Source of the DNA: Calditrichales bacterium MX18-03
GTDB lineage: Bacteria > Bacillota > Clostridia > Lutisporales > Lutisporaceae
DNA: 64,000 bases
Assembly (NCBI GenBank): GCA_021083345.1
Contig: JAJGRE010000006.1
Coordinates: 186,001 to 250,000 of the forward strand
Direction: 5' to 3'
The translations under genes and the position numbers were made by a program. Shown here in pieces: positions 34,439-42,989 of the stretch. The notes beneath the pieces are model-generated. The model was not told the DNA's origin. It was given only the letters and a program-made list of their open reading frames with translations, and did not search any database. How positions within the stretch are numbered: the stretch's first letter is position 1; every line of letters begins with the position of its first letter.

Positions 34439-34708
34439 ATGAAGCATCTTTATTTGAAAAATGTATCGACACTATCCTTGGATGAAGAAAAATGCACGGG
34501 CTGCGGCTTGTGCACCAGCGTATGCCCTCACAGTGTTTTCGAGATACGCAGCAGTAAAGCCGTCATATTAGACAAGGACGCCTGCATCGAATGCGGTGCC
34601 TGCGCAAAGAATTGCGCTTTTTCCGCTATCCGGGTGGTCAGTGGCGTGGGCTGTGCCTTTGCCATATTGAACGGTTTGCTGCGCGGATCAGCCCCCACCT
34701 GCGACTAG
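34439..34708 (+). CDS. hgcB: Mercury-methylation ferredoxin HgcB
   Basis: This 89-residue dicluster ferredoxin delivers electrons to the HgcA corrinoid. The two cluster motifs are CTGCGLCTSVCP (Cys19/22/25/29) and CIECGACAKNCA (Cys49/52/55/59). The conserved extra Cys72 in VVSGVGCAFA matches the HgcB family. Only one Cys (Cys88) is left at the C-terminus, where many HgcB proteins have a vicinal pair. The start ATG 34439 is 8 nt after AGGAGG; the ATG at 34433 is only 2 nt from it. hgcA ends 12 nt upstream and a terminator follows. Confidence 0.93.
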   Translation: MKHLYLKNVSTLSLDEEKCTGCGLCTSVCPHSVFEIRSSKAVILDKDACIECGACAKNCAFSAIRVVSGVGCAFAILNGLLRGSAPTCD

Positions 34709-34710
34709 CA

Positions 34711-34725
34711 AAGGTGCCAGGCACC
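34711..34725. repeat. Short palindrome AGGTGCCAGGCACCT
   Basis: A perfect 7 bp inverted repeat around a central A lies 2 nt after the hgcB stop. GGTGCC-type palindromes occur as scattered repeats in many bacterial genomes. A related string, GGTGCCAGGCGCC, occurs at 123-135. Confidence 0.4.
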
Positions 34726-34730
34726 TACTA

Positions 34731-34761
34731 AAATGGCTGTCGGGAGCTCCGACAGCCATTT
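34731..34761. terminator. Bidirectional terminator between hgcB and the M3 peptidase
   Basis: AAATGGCTGTCGG-GAGCT-CCGACAGCCATTT is a 13 bp stem with a 5 nt loop between convergent genes. Confidence 0.85.
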
Positions 34762-34767
34762 TGCATT

Positions 34768-36537
34768 CTATTTGAGGCTTATAAACTTTTCTATATCCTT
34801 TTCAATCAGCTTCAGTGAGCTTCTCCAGAAGTCAATGGAGCGGATGTCTATCCCGATGGTCTTTGCCACATCCGCCAGCTTCAGCTTGCCGGTGACGGAA
34901 AGCAGACGGTCATAATCAGCTATGAAGGCCTCGCCCCGCTTAAGGTATTCTGCATAGAGCCCCTTGGCAAACAGCAGTCCGAAGGCATAGGGGAAGTTGT
35001 AGAAGTTGTAGTCCGCGCTGTAGTAATGGGGCTTGCAGGCCCACATATAGGGGTGCAGGCAGTCGTGGTCCAGTCCGTTTCCATAGGCTTCCTTCTGAGC
35101 CGAGAGCATCACTTCCTTCAGCTCCTCCACCGATAGGGAGCCCTCTCCTCTGCGGCGGAACACTTCGCTCTCAAAAAGGAAACGGCTGTATATGTCGACG
35201 ATGACCTGCGCCGAATCCGAAATATCATTTTCCAGAATGGCGAAGGCTTCCTCCTTGCCGGCAGCTTTCAGGGCAGCTTCCTTGACGATGGTCTCGCAGA
35301 AGATGGAGGCCGTTTCGGCAATGGGCATGGGATAGTCAGCGTTCAGATAGGCCTCCTGCATCAGGCAGGCGCCGTGATAGCCGTGCCCCAGCTCATGGGC
35401 CAGCGTCGTCATGTTGCTGAAGCTGCCGTCGAAATTTGCAAGGATGCGGCTTTCGCCGATGGTATGGATATTGGCGCAGAAAGCGCCGCCCCGCTTGCCT
35501 TCCCTTTGCTCTGCATCAATCCAACGCTTGTCGAAGGCTTCGGCCGTAAAATCAGCAAGCTTGTCACTGAAGGTCCTGAAATTCTCCACGATATAGTTTC
35601 TCGCTTGTTCATAGCTGAACTTCATATCCACTTCGCCCATGGGCGCAAACATCTCATAAAACGGAAGGCCGCTGCCGTATCCCAGAAGCTCCGCCTTTTT
35701 TCTGAAATACCGGTGGAAAGCCGGCAAGCTTTCCCTCATGGCATTCAGCATGGCATCCAGCGTCTCCATATCCATTCTGGAGTCAATGACGGTTTTTTCC
35801 AACGGAGACTGGTAGCCCTTCATTTTGGAGACTGTGATGACTTCTCCTTTGATGCCGTTGAGGCAGGCGGCACAGGACTCATCAATTTTCGGGTAATACG
35901 CCAGCTCCGCTTCAAAGGCCGTCTTTCTGAGTGCGCCATCCTTGTTGTAAGCCATATTCCGGACTACCTGCAAAGGAAGCTTTTTGCTCTCCCCTTCCAC
36001 CTCAATATCCACCAGGACAGTGGAGGTCAGCATATCCCGCAGCTTCTCCCATGCATTGGAGCCTGTGTTCTTCATTTTTGAAAGCAAGACTTCTTCCCCA
36101 TCGCTGAGGAGATATTTTGTTGCCTCCAGGTTCTCCAGAAGGAAAAACCTGAATTCCTGCAAATAAACATCTGATTCAATCAACGCATCAAGGCCTTCAA
36201 CCTTTGACAACCACTTCTGGAAAGCCACCTGCGGCTTTGTCAGCTCGGTTATTTTTTCTTCCAGAACGTCCTGCAGCTTCAAAGCCTTCTCATTTTTGGC
36301 CTCTACGCTGAGGGTTAGGCTTGCGTAGTAATACAAGCGCGTATACAGCAGGTAAAAAGCGTTCATTGTCTTTATGTATTCCTTCACCTTGCCTGAAGGG
36401 TTTTCAAAGTCAGCAAAGCTTTCTTCCGCCCACTGCTGGATCCGCCGGATTTCCTTGCCGCATTTTTCCAGGTCCTGCTTTAATGCTTCAGAATCCAGGG
36501 ATGTATAAAGCTCATCCAAGCTCCATCTCATGTTCAT
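34768..36537 (-). CDS. pepF: Oligoendopeptidase F (M3 family metallopeptidase)
   Basis: This 589-residue cytoplasmic zinc peptidase cleaves short oligopeptides. The zinc site is HELGHGYH, with His381, Glu382 and His385, and the third ligand Glu lies in the downstream ETASIFCE segment. The N-terminal half is the helical oligopeptidase-F domain (about 110-180), and the M3 catalytic domain covers about 195-575. YNFPYAFGLLFAKGLY near the C-terminus is typical of PepF/M3 Bacillota proteins. The start follows GGGAGGAAATAAAA. It probably recycles imported peptides together with the dipeptidase at 32083. Confidence 0.95.
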   Translation of the reverse strand: MNMRWSLDELYTSLDSEALKQDLEKCGKEIRRIQQWAEESFADFENPSGKVKEYIKTMNAFYLLYTRLYYYASLTLSVEAKNEKALKLQDVLEEKITELTKPQVAFQKWLSKVEGLDALIESDVYLQEFRFFLLENLEATKYLLSDGEEVLLSKMKNTGSNAWEKLRDMLTSTVLVDIEVEGESKKLPLQVVRNMAYNKDGALRKTAFEAELAYYPKIDESCAACLNGIKGEVITVSKMKGYQSPLEKTVIDSRMDMETLDAMLNAMRESLPAFHRYFRKKAELLGYGSGLPFYEMFAPMGEVDMKFSYEQARNYIVENFRTFSDKLADFTAEAFDKRWIDAEQREGKRGGAFCANIHTIGESRILANFDGSFSNMTTLAHELGHGYHGACLMQEAYLNADYPMPIAETASIFCETIVKEAALKAAGKEEAFAILENDISDSAQVIVDIYSRFLFESEVFRRRGEGSLSVEELKEVMLSAQKEAYGNGLDHDCLHPYMWACKPHYYSADYNFYNFPYAFGLLFAKGLYAEYLKRGEAFIADYDRLLSVTGKLKLADVAKTIGIDIRSIDFWRSSLKLIEKDIEKFISLK

Positions 36538-36572
36538 TTTTATTTCCTCCCACTCAGCTGTAAATTTATACC

Positions 36573-37679
36573 CTATGCAGAGCCAATCAGCTTCTGCTTG
36601 AGTTCCTTCTCGATCTGGATCAGTTCGACCTCCGCCTGATGGCGTTTCTCCCGGCCTTCCTTCTGGATCTTTAGGGTTTCATCGATGGTGGCGATGAGGT
36701 CCACATTGACCTTCTTGAGGGTCTCGATATCCACAACGCCCCGCTCTGTTTCCCTTGCCAGGTCTATGGAGCTATCCTTCAGCAGTTCGGCATTTTTCAT
36801 TAGAAGGGCATTGGTGGTATCGGTGACCTCCTTCTGAACTTCCAGTGCCTTTTTCTGCTTCAGAAGGCTGATGGCAATGACGATCTGGTTCTTCCAGAGG
36901 GGTATGGTATTTAAGATCGAGCTCTGGATTTTCTCCACCAGCACCTGGTTGTTGTTCTGGATCAGCCTGATCTGCGGTGCTGTCTGCAGTGCGACCATCC
37001 GTGAAAGCTTCAGGTCATGTATCTTCTTTTCAAAACGGTTGACCATCTGCAGCATATCGTTCAGACGCTGCGCATCAATGGGGTCGTTGGATGCCTTTAC
37101 CTTCTCCTGCAGCTCGGGGATGACCTTTTCATTCATTTCCTTCAGCTTCAGGGTGCCGGCCATGATAAAATAATTCAGATTGCCCAAATAATCCAGGTTT
37201 TTGTCAAAAAGGTAATCCAACAGCGTAATATCCTTTAGAAGCTGCATTTTGGCCTTATCCAGCTCATCTACGATTTTTTCGATTTCGGTGCTGACCTTCT
37301 GGTACCGGGCTGCGAACTTCTGTGTATTGCTTACCAGTGACCCGAAGAAGGGAAATCTGGACATAAAACCTTTTCCGGATGATACACCGTCCACGTCCAG
37401 CTCCTTCACCTTCAGCATCAGGTCCGTCAGCACCTCCCCCACATAACCGCTGTCCTTGGCCCTGACCTCACTGACGATATTATCCGCAAAGCCGGCAATC
37501 TGGCTCTGGGCGCCGATGCCGTACTGCAGTATGAACTGGGAATCCTCCAGGTTGATGCTCTTGATGATTTCTGTAACCCGCTGCCGCTGCTCCTCTGTCA
37601 TCTTGGACAAGTCGAACGCCTCTGCCTGCTTATCCATTAGCATTTGTTTTTCAAGAGCAGAGATCTTTTGCTGTTCCAT
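36573..37679 (-). CDS. TelA-family toxic-anion/tellurite resistance protein
   Basis: This 368-residue soluble, strongly helical protein of the TelA (KlaA) family shows QFILQYGIGAQSQIAGFADNI near the N-terminus, the RFPFFGSLV turn and the ALQTAPQIRLIQNNN segment. Long heptad regions fill the rest. The family is named for tellurite resistance but is also found with envelope-stress genes; the true mechanism is unknown. The start ATG 37679 lies 7 nt after AAGGAGG. It is divergent from the large sensor kinase at 37993 and is not within a ter operon. Confidence 0.88.
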   Translation of the reverse strand: MEQQKISALEKQMLMDKQAEAFDLSKMTEEQRQRVTEIIKSINLEDSQFILQYGIGAQSQIAGFADNIVSEVRAKDSGYVGEVLTDLMLKVKELDVDGVSSGKGFMSRFPFFGSLVSNTQKFAARYQKVSTEIEKIVDELDKAKMQLLKDITLLDYLFDKNLDYLGNLNYFIMAGTLKLKEMNEKVIPELQEKVKASNDPIDAQRLNDMLQMVNRFEKKIHDLKLSRMVALQTAPQIRLIQNNNQVLVEKIQSSILNTIPLWKNQIVIAISLLKQKKALEVQKEVTDTTNALLMKNAELLKDSSIDLARETERGVVDIETLKKVNVDLIATIDETLKIQKEGREKRHQAEVELIQIEKELKQKLIGSA

Positions 37680-37992
37680 AACCGCGCCTCCTTTATCTTT
37701 ACCAAAACACATTTCATTATTATATACTGCCTGTCTGTCAAAAAGTTTCAAATCCGCGGCATCCGGGTTTCATGAGGCTTTCATCTGATTTGATTGTCAT
37801 CAGCCCGAATCCATGCTACTATTATTTTAACATTATTTTCAAGACGTGAATACGCGTTTTTATTTTTTTTGAATAGGGGGTAGCTTTACGGATGATTGAA
37901 TACAGGACAAGAAATATGATAACATAGAAAACGGTATATCCATAAGAGACTCTGATCGATTCGGGAATAAGCTAACTAATAAATGAGGTGTC
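37680..37992. other. Divergent promoter region between telA-like and CheA-like genes
   Basis: This 313 nt AT-rich region contains no gene. It should hold promoters in both directions, but I could not fix one with confidence. The TelA-side RBS AAGGAGG is at its left edge and the kinase-side RBS GAGGTG at its right edge. Confidence 0.5.
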
Positions 37993-40900
37993 ATGGTGAT
38001 GTCTATTGATAACAAACCCGCGCCCAGGCAGTCCTTCTTCAGAAATGCACTTCTGATGCTCTTTATGTGCATGCTGTTCTTTGCGCCGCTGAACCTGATG
38101 GCACTCTACAATTCACCGGTACCGATTGACCAGGGCTGGCAGTACCGGTTTGGTGACGCTCCTCTGAACGCGGACGGTGCGCCCCTATGGGTTTATGACA
38201 GCCCGTCGGACAGTGCCTGGAGGGATTTTCAGTATCCCGGCCAGCCTCCCAACAATCTCGGCATGCAAAATGTATGGCTTCGTACGCAGCTGCCCATGTC
38301 CGCCTATCGGGACCCTGCCCTGTTTTTTATAACTAACGACCAGGCGTTTGAGGTTTTCCTTGGGGACAGGCTGATATACCGCCATCTTGATATTGCCCAT
38401 TTCAATGACAATCAGGCCCCCGGTTCCCCATGGCATCTGATCCCGCTTCCCGAAGACTATCCGGGACAAATGCTCCATATCCGGATGCATACCATGTTCA
38501 GCCGGAATGTCGGTCTGGTCCGCCGCTTTGAGATCGGATCCCGCAGCGACCACATCACGGGTATTATCGCAGAGGATGCCGACAGTGCCATACTGTCCAG
38601 CCTCTTTGTCTTCCTGGGCTTGATCCTGTTTTTCATATTCCTGATCCGAAGAAGCGTCCGGACAGCCTTTCCTTCCCTGGGCTTTTTTTCGGTTTGCATC
38701 GGCATCTGGCTGATTTCGGAATCCAATATCAAGCAGCTGTTCCTCGATTGGCCCCGCGCCTGGCTGTATATTGCATTTTCCGCCTTTTACCTGATGCCCA
38801 TAGGATTCTGCAGCTTTGTTGAACAGATTTTCAAAGAGAATTGCAATATCTACGTCCGCTGGATGCGGCGCTTGCATACTGTTTTTGCCGTGGTTGCGCT
38901 GACACTGGATATCACCGGATTGTTTCCCGTCATATTTACACTGCAGCCCTTCTACGTGCTTTTGTTTCTCAGCATTCTTACGATCTTTGCCACCATCGTC
39001 CGGGCAGCCCGGCAGGGCAGTATCGAAATCAAGGTGTTTATTTGGGGCTTTTCAATTTTTTCCCTGTTCGGCATTTATGATATCCTGGGTTACTTTTTCC
39101 GCATTGTACCGTGGACCCAATTCATCATCCCATACGGTATGTTTGTTTTTCTGCTTGCCATGATCTACATTCTTGGCCGGCGTTTTGCGGACGTCTATGA
39201 CAAGATGAAGGTTTATTCCGAGGAAATCGCCGGAAAAAACGAGGCACTGGCTGCTATGTACCAGGAAGTAACCAACTCAAAGGAGCGGTTGTCGGAATGG
39301 AACAGAAGCCTGGAGCAAACCGTGGAGCGCCGGACAGCATCTGTCCGCAACCTTTTGAACAATGCAGGCCAGGGTTTCCTGACCTTTGGCCGGGACCTTG
39401 TCGTTCACGGTGAGTACAGCGCCGAGTGCCGGAATCTTCTTGCCGGAAGCATTGAGGGCACGACCTTTCCGCAGCTTATATACCCCGAAGCTCCCGATCA
39501 GCAGGTTTTTCTCGAAGCGTTGCTGCTCCGGATCATTCATGAACCGAAAGAAGCCAGAAGGCACCTGTACCTTCCGCTGTTGCCCGAAGAAATACAAGTA
39601 GGCGGCAAGCATGTTCACATCGGGTACAAGCTTATCAAAGGCCATGAAGCCGCAGATGCCGAAGTGTTCATGGCGATTCTGACGGATATCACCGATAAGC
39701 GCCTCTTGGAATCCAAGGTGGAGCAGGAGCGCAACATCCTGAAAATGGTGGTAAAAGTCATCACCTGCTCTGATGATTTCAATGAAATCGTACGGGACTA
39801 TGAAGCCTTCTGCCGTGACAAGCTGGAAGGCCTGTTCAAGGCAAGAAGCCTGTCTCCGGAAGAAGTCCTGTATGAGGTTTACCGCAGCATACACACCTAT
39901 AAGGGTGCTTTCCTGCAGTTTGAAACGGTATATATCGTCCACCGGCTGCACCAGTTTGAAACGGCACTGACAGACTTCAAGGACAAGAATCCTTCGTTTA
40001 CCCTGCAGGAGCTGAGACGTTTCATCGAGGCCCAATCTCTTGGCAGCTGGCTGGAAGAAGATATCCAAACCCTGAGGAATATTCTGGGCGACCATTTCCT
40101 GCAGCGTGAGGGCAATTTTGTTATCAACAAGAGCCGGCTTCTGGCTATCGAAGAAAAGATGCTGGCCATCCTTTCTCCCAACGAATGCGGTCTGCTGCTG
40201 CCGGATATCCGGAGGCTGCGCTACAAGCCCTTCCACCAGCTGCTGAAATGGCTGCCGGAGTATGCCGAAAGGTTAGCTGCCCGGCTTGAAAAGCCGTTGA
40301 GTCCCGTTGTCATCGAGGGCGGCGGCATGCTGGTGGACACCGACCTGTATCACAGCTTTTCGAAGGCCTTGACCCATGTGATCCGGAATATGGTGGACCA
40401 TGGGCTTGAAGCCGCGGAAGAGCGGCTTTCAGCCGGCAAGCCTGAGTATGCCGCCATCAGCTGCAGCATCAGTATGGCAGAAGGTCACCTTTGCCTGACC
40501 CTTTCTGATAACGGCCGCGGCTTTGAGCTGGAAAAGATTAAAGACAGATTAACGGCCGCCGGCATCCTCAGTGCAGCGCATGCCGATTCCATCCGCACTG
40601 AAGAATTGATCGATATGCTGATTGACAACCATTTGTCCACCAAAGACAGCGTTTCCAGCCTGTCCGGAAGAGGAATAGGCTTGTCGGCGGTTAAATGCGA
40701 GACAGAAAAGCTGAATGGCCGCTTCCGGATCACCACGGTACCCGGAGAAGGCACGGTATTCCAATTTATCTTTCCTTACGGAGAAGTGCCTGCGGCAACG
40801 GATATTGATTCCGCTGCCGTCATGAGGCCGGTGATTGAAAATGCCATTGCCTTCTTGGGCGGCGAGACCGGGTCAACGGTTGTCAGTCATGATATCCAGG

Positions 40901-41298
40901 GTGTTCATCAGAATGAACACATCTTCTTGAAGGATTTTACCGCATTTGTCGCAATCCGTGGCATAGTCACCGGGAGATTCGTCCTGACGGCCTGCGAAGG
41001 GCTGGCGGGGCGACTGCTGGATGCCATCCTGCTGGATGACCTGTCAGAGGCTGAGCGGGATTATTATATCGAAGACGCTTTGGCCGAAAGCGCTAATGTC
41101 ATTGTCGGCAACGCCATCAAGGCATTTCCCGGGCTTGAAAACCTTGTCGTCATGGAACCACCGGTTGCTGTTCGGATCAAGGGTGCGGCAATCCGCTTCC
41201 TGGAGTGTGTATCGTGGACCTGCAGCCTCGATACGGAGTATGGAAGCTTGAGTATCAGCTTTGTAACGCCTTCGGGCAGCAATATCTCGATCCAGTAA
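37993..41298 (+). CDS. 7TMR-DISM sensor with HPt, CheA-type ATPase and CheX-like domains
   Basis: This 1,101-residue protein has a signal/anchor helix (about 16-37), an extracellular jelly-roll-like domain (about 40-185) and a 7TMR-DISM membrane block (about 195-405). A coiled coil and PAS-like region follow (about 405-575). An HPt-like helical segment contains RSIHTYKGAF with His634. A CheA-type HATPase follows (about 785-930), with VIRNMVDHGLE, LSDNGRGFEL and GRGIGLSAVK. The C-terminus (about 940-1085) includes ALAESANVIVGN, resembling the Glu-x-x-Asn phosphatase motif of CheC/CheX. A histidine kinase fused to its own phosphatase domain is unusual. No receiver is attached. RBS GAGGTG favours ATG 37999 over 37993 by spacing. 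Confidence 0.82.
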   Translation: MVMSIDNKPAPRQSFFRNALLMLFMCMLFFAPLNLMALYNSPVPIDQGWQYRFGDAPLNADGAPLWVYDSPSDSAWRDFQYPGQPPNNLGMQNVWLRTQLPMSAYRDPALFFITNDQAFEVFLGDRLIYRHLDIAHFNDNQAPGSPWHLIPLPEDYPGQMLHIRMHTMFSRNVGLVRRFEIGSRSDHITGIIAEDADSAILSSLFVFLGLILFFIFLIRRSVRTAFPSLGFFSVCIGIWLISESNIKQLFLDWPRAWLYIAFSAFYLMPIGFCSFVEQIFKENCNIYVRWMRRLHTVFAVVALTLDITGLFPVIFTLQPFYVLLFLSILTIFATIVRAARQGSIEIKVFIWGFSIFSLFGIYDILGYFFRIVPWTQFIIPYGMFVFLLAMIYILGRRFADVYDKMKVYSEEIAGKNEALAAMYQEVTNSKERLSEWNRSLEQTVERRTASVRNLLNNAGQGFLTFGRDLVVHGEYSAECRNLLAGSIEGTTFPQLIYPEAPDQQVFLEALLLRIIHEPKEARRHLYLPLLPEEIQVGGKHVHIGYKLIKGHEAADAEVFMAILTDITDKRLLESKVEQERNILKMVVKVITCSDDFNEIVRDYEAFCRDKLEGLFKARSLSPEEVLYEVYRSIHTYKGAFLQFETVYIVHRLHQFETALTDFKDKNPSFTLQELRRFIEAQSLGSWLEEDIQTLRNILGDHFLQREGNFVINKSRLLAIEEKMLAILSPNECGLLLPDIRRLRYKPFHQLLKWLPEYAERLAARLEKPLSPVVIEGGGMLVDTDLYHSFSKALTHVIRNMVDHGLEAAEERLSAGKPEYAAISCSISMAEGHLCLTLSDNGRGFELEKIKDRLTAAGILSAAHADSIRTEELIDMLIDNHLSTKDSVSSLSGRGIGLSAVKCETEKLNGRFRITTVPGEGTVFQFIFPYGEVPAATDIDSAAVMRPVIENAIAFLGGETGSTVVSHDIQGVHQNEHIFLKDFTAFVAIRGIVTGRFVLTACEGLAGRLLDAILLDDLSEAERDYYIEDALAESANVIVGNAIKAFPGLENLVVMEPPVAVRIKGAAIRFLECVSWTCSLDTEYGSLSISFVTPSGSNISIQ

Positions 41299-41300
41299 GG

Positions 41301-41345
41301 AAAGCCATCCGCTGGACACTGGAACTGTGTCTCACGGATGGCTTT
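41301..41345. terminator. Bidirectional terminator
   Basis: The arms AAAGCCATCCG and CGGATGGCTTT enclose a loop that holds a second short stem (GACAC/GTGTC). It lies between the convergent genes ending at 41298 and 41349. Confidence 0.8.
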
Positions 41346-41348
41346 ATA

Positions 41349-42233
41349 TCATTCTACCGGTGCAAATACTTTCAGGAAATGCTTTTTGACCTCAATATCC
41401 AATGGAAAATCCGGTCCCTTTTCTCCGTCAATATCCGTTTCGCAGCTGCCGCCGCATCCGATCTGAAGCCGGTCTGTCTGAAAATGATAGATATTGGAAT
41501 CCCCCAAATGCTCGCCCCTCAGGATCTTGAGGAATAAGGCCACAAAATTGGTGATGTTGGATGCTTTGATGGCCAGTACATCCATCCGGCCGTCATCGAT
41601 TTTGGCATAAGGCGCCAGCCTTGTAAAGCCGCCTGCCGAACTGCCGTTCAGTATCAGGAAAAGCAGGAAATTATCCTCTATCACATTGTCCCCATATTGC
41701 ATCCGCATCCTGAAGGTTGTAAACTTCGGGATCTCCTCAATTCCCTTGATGTAATACGCAATTTTACCCAGTGCGTTTTTTAGATTGGTATCCGTCTTAT
41801 AGGATATATCCGTCAGGAGTCCCGCACTGCATACATTGATAAAGTACCTGTCGTTAACCCGCCCTATGTCCACACGTCGGGTAGCGCCCTTCAGTACCAG
41901 CTCGCAGCAGGCATCAATATCCTTGGGTATATTCAGGTAGGTAGCAAAATCGTTTGCCGTACCGTAAGGGAAGATGCCCAGGGGAGTACTGATCCGCCGT
42001 TCCGCCATCAGGTTGACCACCGAGCTGATGGTGCCGTCTCCGCCCGAAACACACACAGCCTCGTAATCCTCATGTATATCGAAAAATGCTTTTTCCAGCT
42101 GACTGATATCGCTGCTTCTGTAGGGCATAACGGCATAACCGGATTTTTGGAACTTTTCCAGAATGTTGTCCAACCGGTTTTTTAAGGTGCCGTCTCCTGA
42201 AAAAGGATTGTAAATGAATTTGATTTTTTTCAT
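41349..42233 (-). CDS. YegS/DgkB-type diacylglycerol or lipid kinase
   Basis: This 294-residue soluble kinase has the NAD-kinase-like fold of lipid kinases. It shows the N-terminal IYNPFSGDG, the nucleotide loop SGGDGTISSVVN and the GIFPYGTANDFA segment. C-terminal GGFTRLAPYAKIDDGRMDVL and the DGE-type end (ETDIDGEKGPDFPL) are also family features. Members phosphorylate diacylglycerol or related lipids for phospholipid recycling; the exact substrate is not clear. The start follows GGAGGGAACGGA. Confidence 0.92.
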   Translation of the reverse strand: MKKIKFIYNPFSGDGTLKNRLDNILEKFQKSGYAVMPYRSSDISQLEKAFFDIHEDYEAVCVSGGDGTISSVVNLMAERRISTPLGIFPYGTANDFATYLNIPKDIDACCELVLKGATRRVDIGRVNDRYFINVCSAGLLTDISYKTDTNLKNALGKIAYYIKGIEEIPKFTTFRMRMQYGDNVIEDNFLLFLILNGSSAGGFTRLAPYAKIDDGRMDVLAIKASNITNFVALFLKILRGEHLGDSNIYHFQTDRLQIGCGGSCETDIDGEKGPDFPLDIEVKKHFLKVFAPVE

Positions 42234-42434
42234 TCCGTTCCCTCCACTGGAAAATTCATGCTAGTATCATTATAAGTTCAGCAGCCGTTGCTGTAAAGCG
42301 CTGTATATCTGCTGCATGATTAAGTTAATAATGCTTTTCCAATTTAATATTTTGTGTAATTTGTGATATACTAATACTATAAGCATATACTATTTTTTGA
42401 ATGGTTAAATATTTTGAGGAGGCGTTATCCCATC

Positions 42435-42602
42435 ATGAAAAACGAAAACAATGAAATGCCGGTATTTGGTGAAGACCTGAAATCCTCTACAATGGATTTT
42501 TATCCTGTTTCACCCGGCGCCGTGAAGCGGGCACGCTTTGTTTCTTCCATCATTGAGAAGGCAGAGGAAAATGATGAGCAGATCAATATAGGACGAAGCT
42601 GA
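42435..42602 (+). CDS. Small acidic protein of unknown function
   Basis: This 55-residue hydrophilic protein begins MKNENNEMPVFGEDLK and ends INIGRS. A GAGGAGG site lies 12 nt before the ATG, a little far. A TTG at 42414 would extend the frame, but it overlaps that site. It is rich in Glu, Asp and Asn with no Cys or helix-turn-helix. Upstream is a strongly AT-rich promoter-like stretch. No family is recognised. Confidence 0.5.
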   Translation: MKNENNEMPVFGEDLKSSTMDFYPVSPGAVKRARFVSSIIEKAEENDEQINIGRS

Positions 42603-42631
42603 TTTCTCGGAATAGCATATAAAATACAAAA

Positions 42632-42659
42632 AAGCAGATTGCCTTATGCATATCTGCTT
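42632..42659 (-). terminator. Terminator of the tRNA-Ser pair
   Basis: The arms AAGCAGAT and ATCTGCTT, followed on the minus strand by TTTTTTG, lie just after tRNA-Ser(GCT). Confidence 0.78.
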
Positions 42660-42671
42660 ATTCTTTCGTGA

Positions 42672-42763
42672 TGGCGGAGAAGGAGGGATTCGAACCCTCG
42701 CGCCAGTTTCCCGGCCTACGCCCTTAGCAGGGGCGCCTCTTCGACCTGCTTGAGTACTTCTCC
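42672..42763 (-). tRNA. tRNA-Ser (anticodon GCT)
   Basis: This 92 nt class II tRNA includes an encoded CCA. The acceptor GGAGAAG pairs with CTTCTCC, and the discriminator is G. The anticodon stem-loop gives GCT, reading AGC/AGU. A long variable arm and the standard T-arm GAGGG-TTCGAAT-CCCTC are present. It lies 35 nt downstream of tRNA-Ser(TGA), on the same strand as serS. Confidence 0.96.
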
Positions 42764-42798
42764 AGGACTACTTGACAAAAACTTTATGGGTTTGTACA

Positions 42799-42888
42799 TG
42801 GAGGAGAGAGAGGGATTCGAACCCTCGGACGCCGCAAAGCGCCTCTGGTTTTCAAGACCAGCTCCATAAACCGCTCGAACATCTCTCC
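42799..42888 (-). tRNA. tRNA-Ser (anticodon TGA)
   Basis: This 90 nt class II tRNA includes CCA. The acceptor GGAGAGA pairs with TCTCTCC, and the loop CTTGAAA gives anticodon TGA for UCA-type codons. The base before CCA reads T on the gene strand, so the discriminator would be U73. Both other tRNA-Ser genes here have G73, as do most bacterial tRNA-Ser. It is otherwise normal and lies about 100 nt downstream of serS. Confidence 0.95.
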
Positions 42889-42989
42889 TCGTTACGGACA
42901 ATTTACATTATAACAATTCTATATCTCAGTGTCAACCGATAAAATTTTTAAAATACTGTGAAATAGTGTCATTGCATCAAGCTTTTTCA

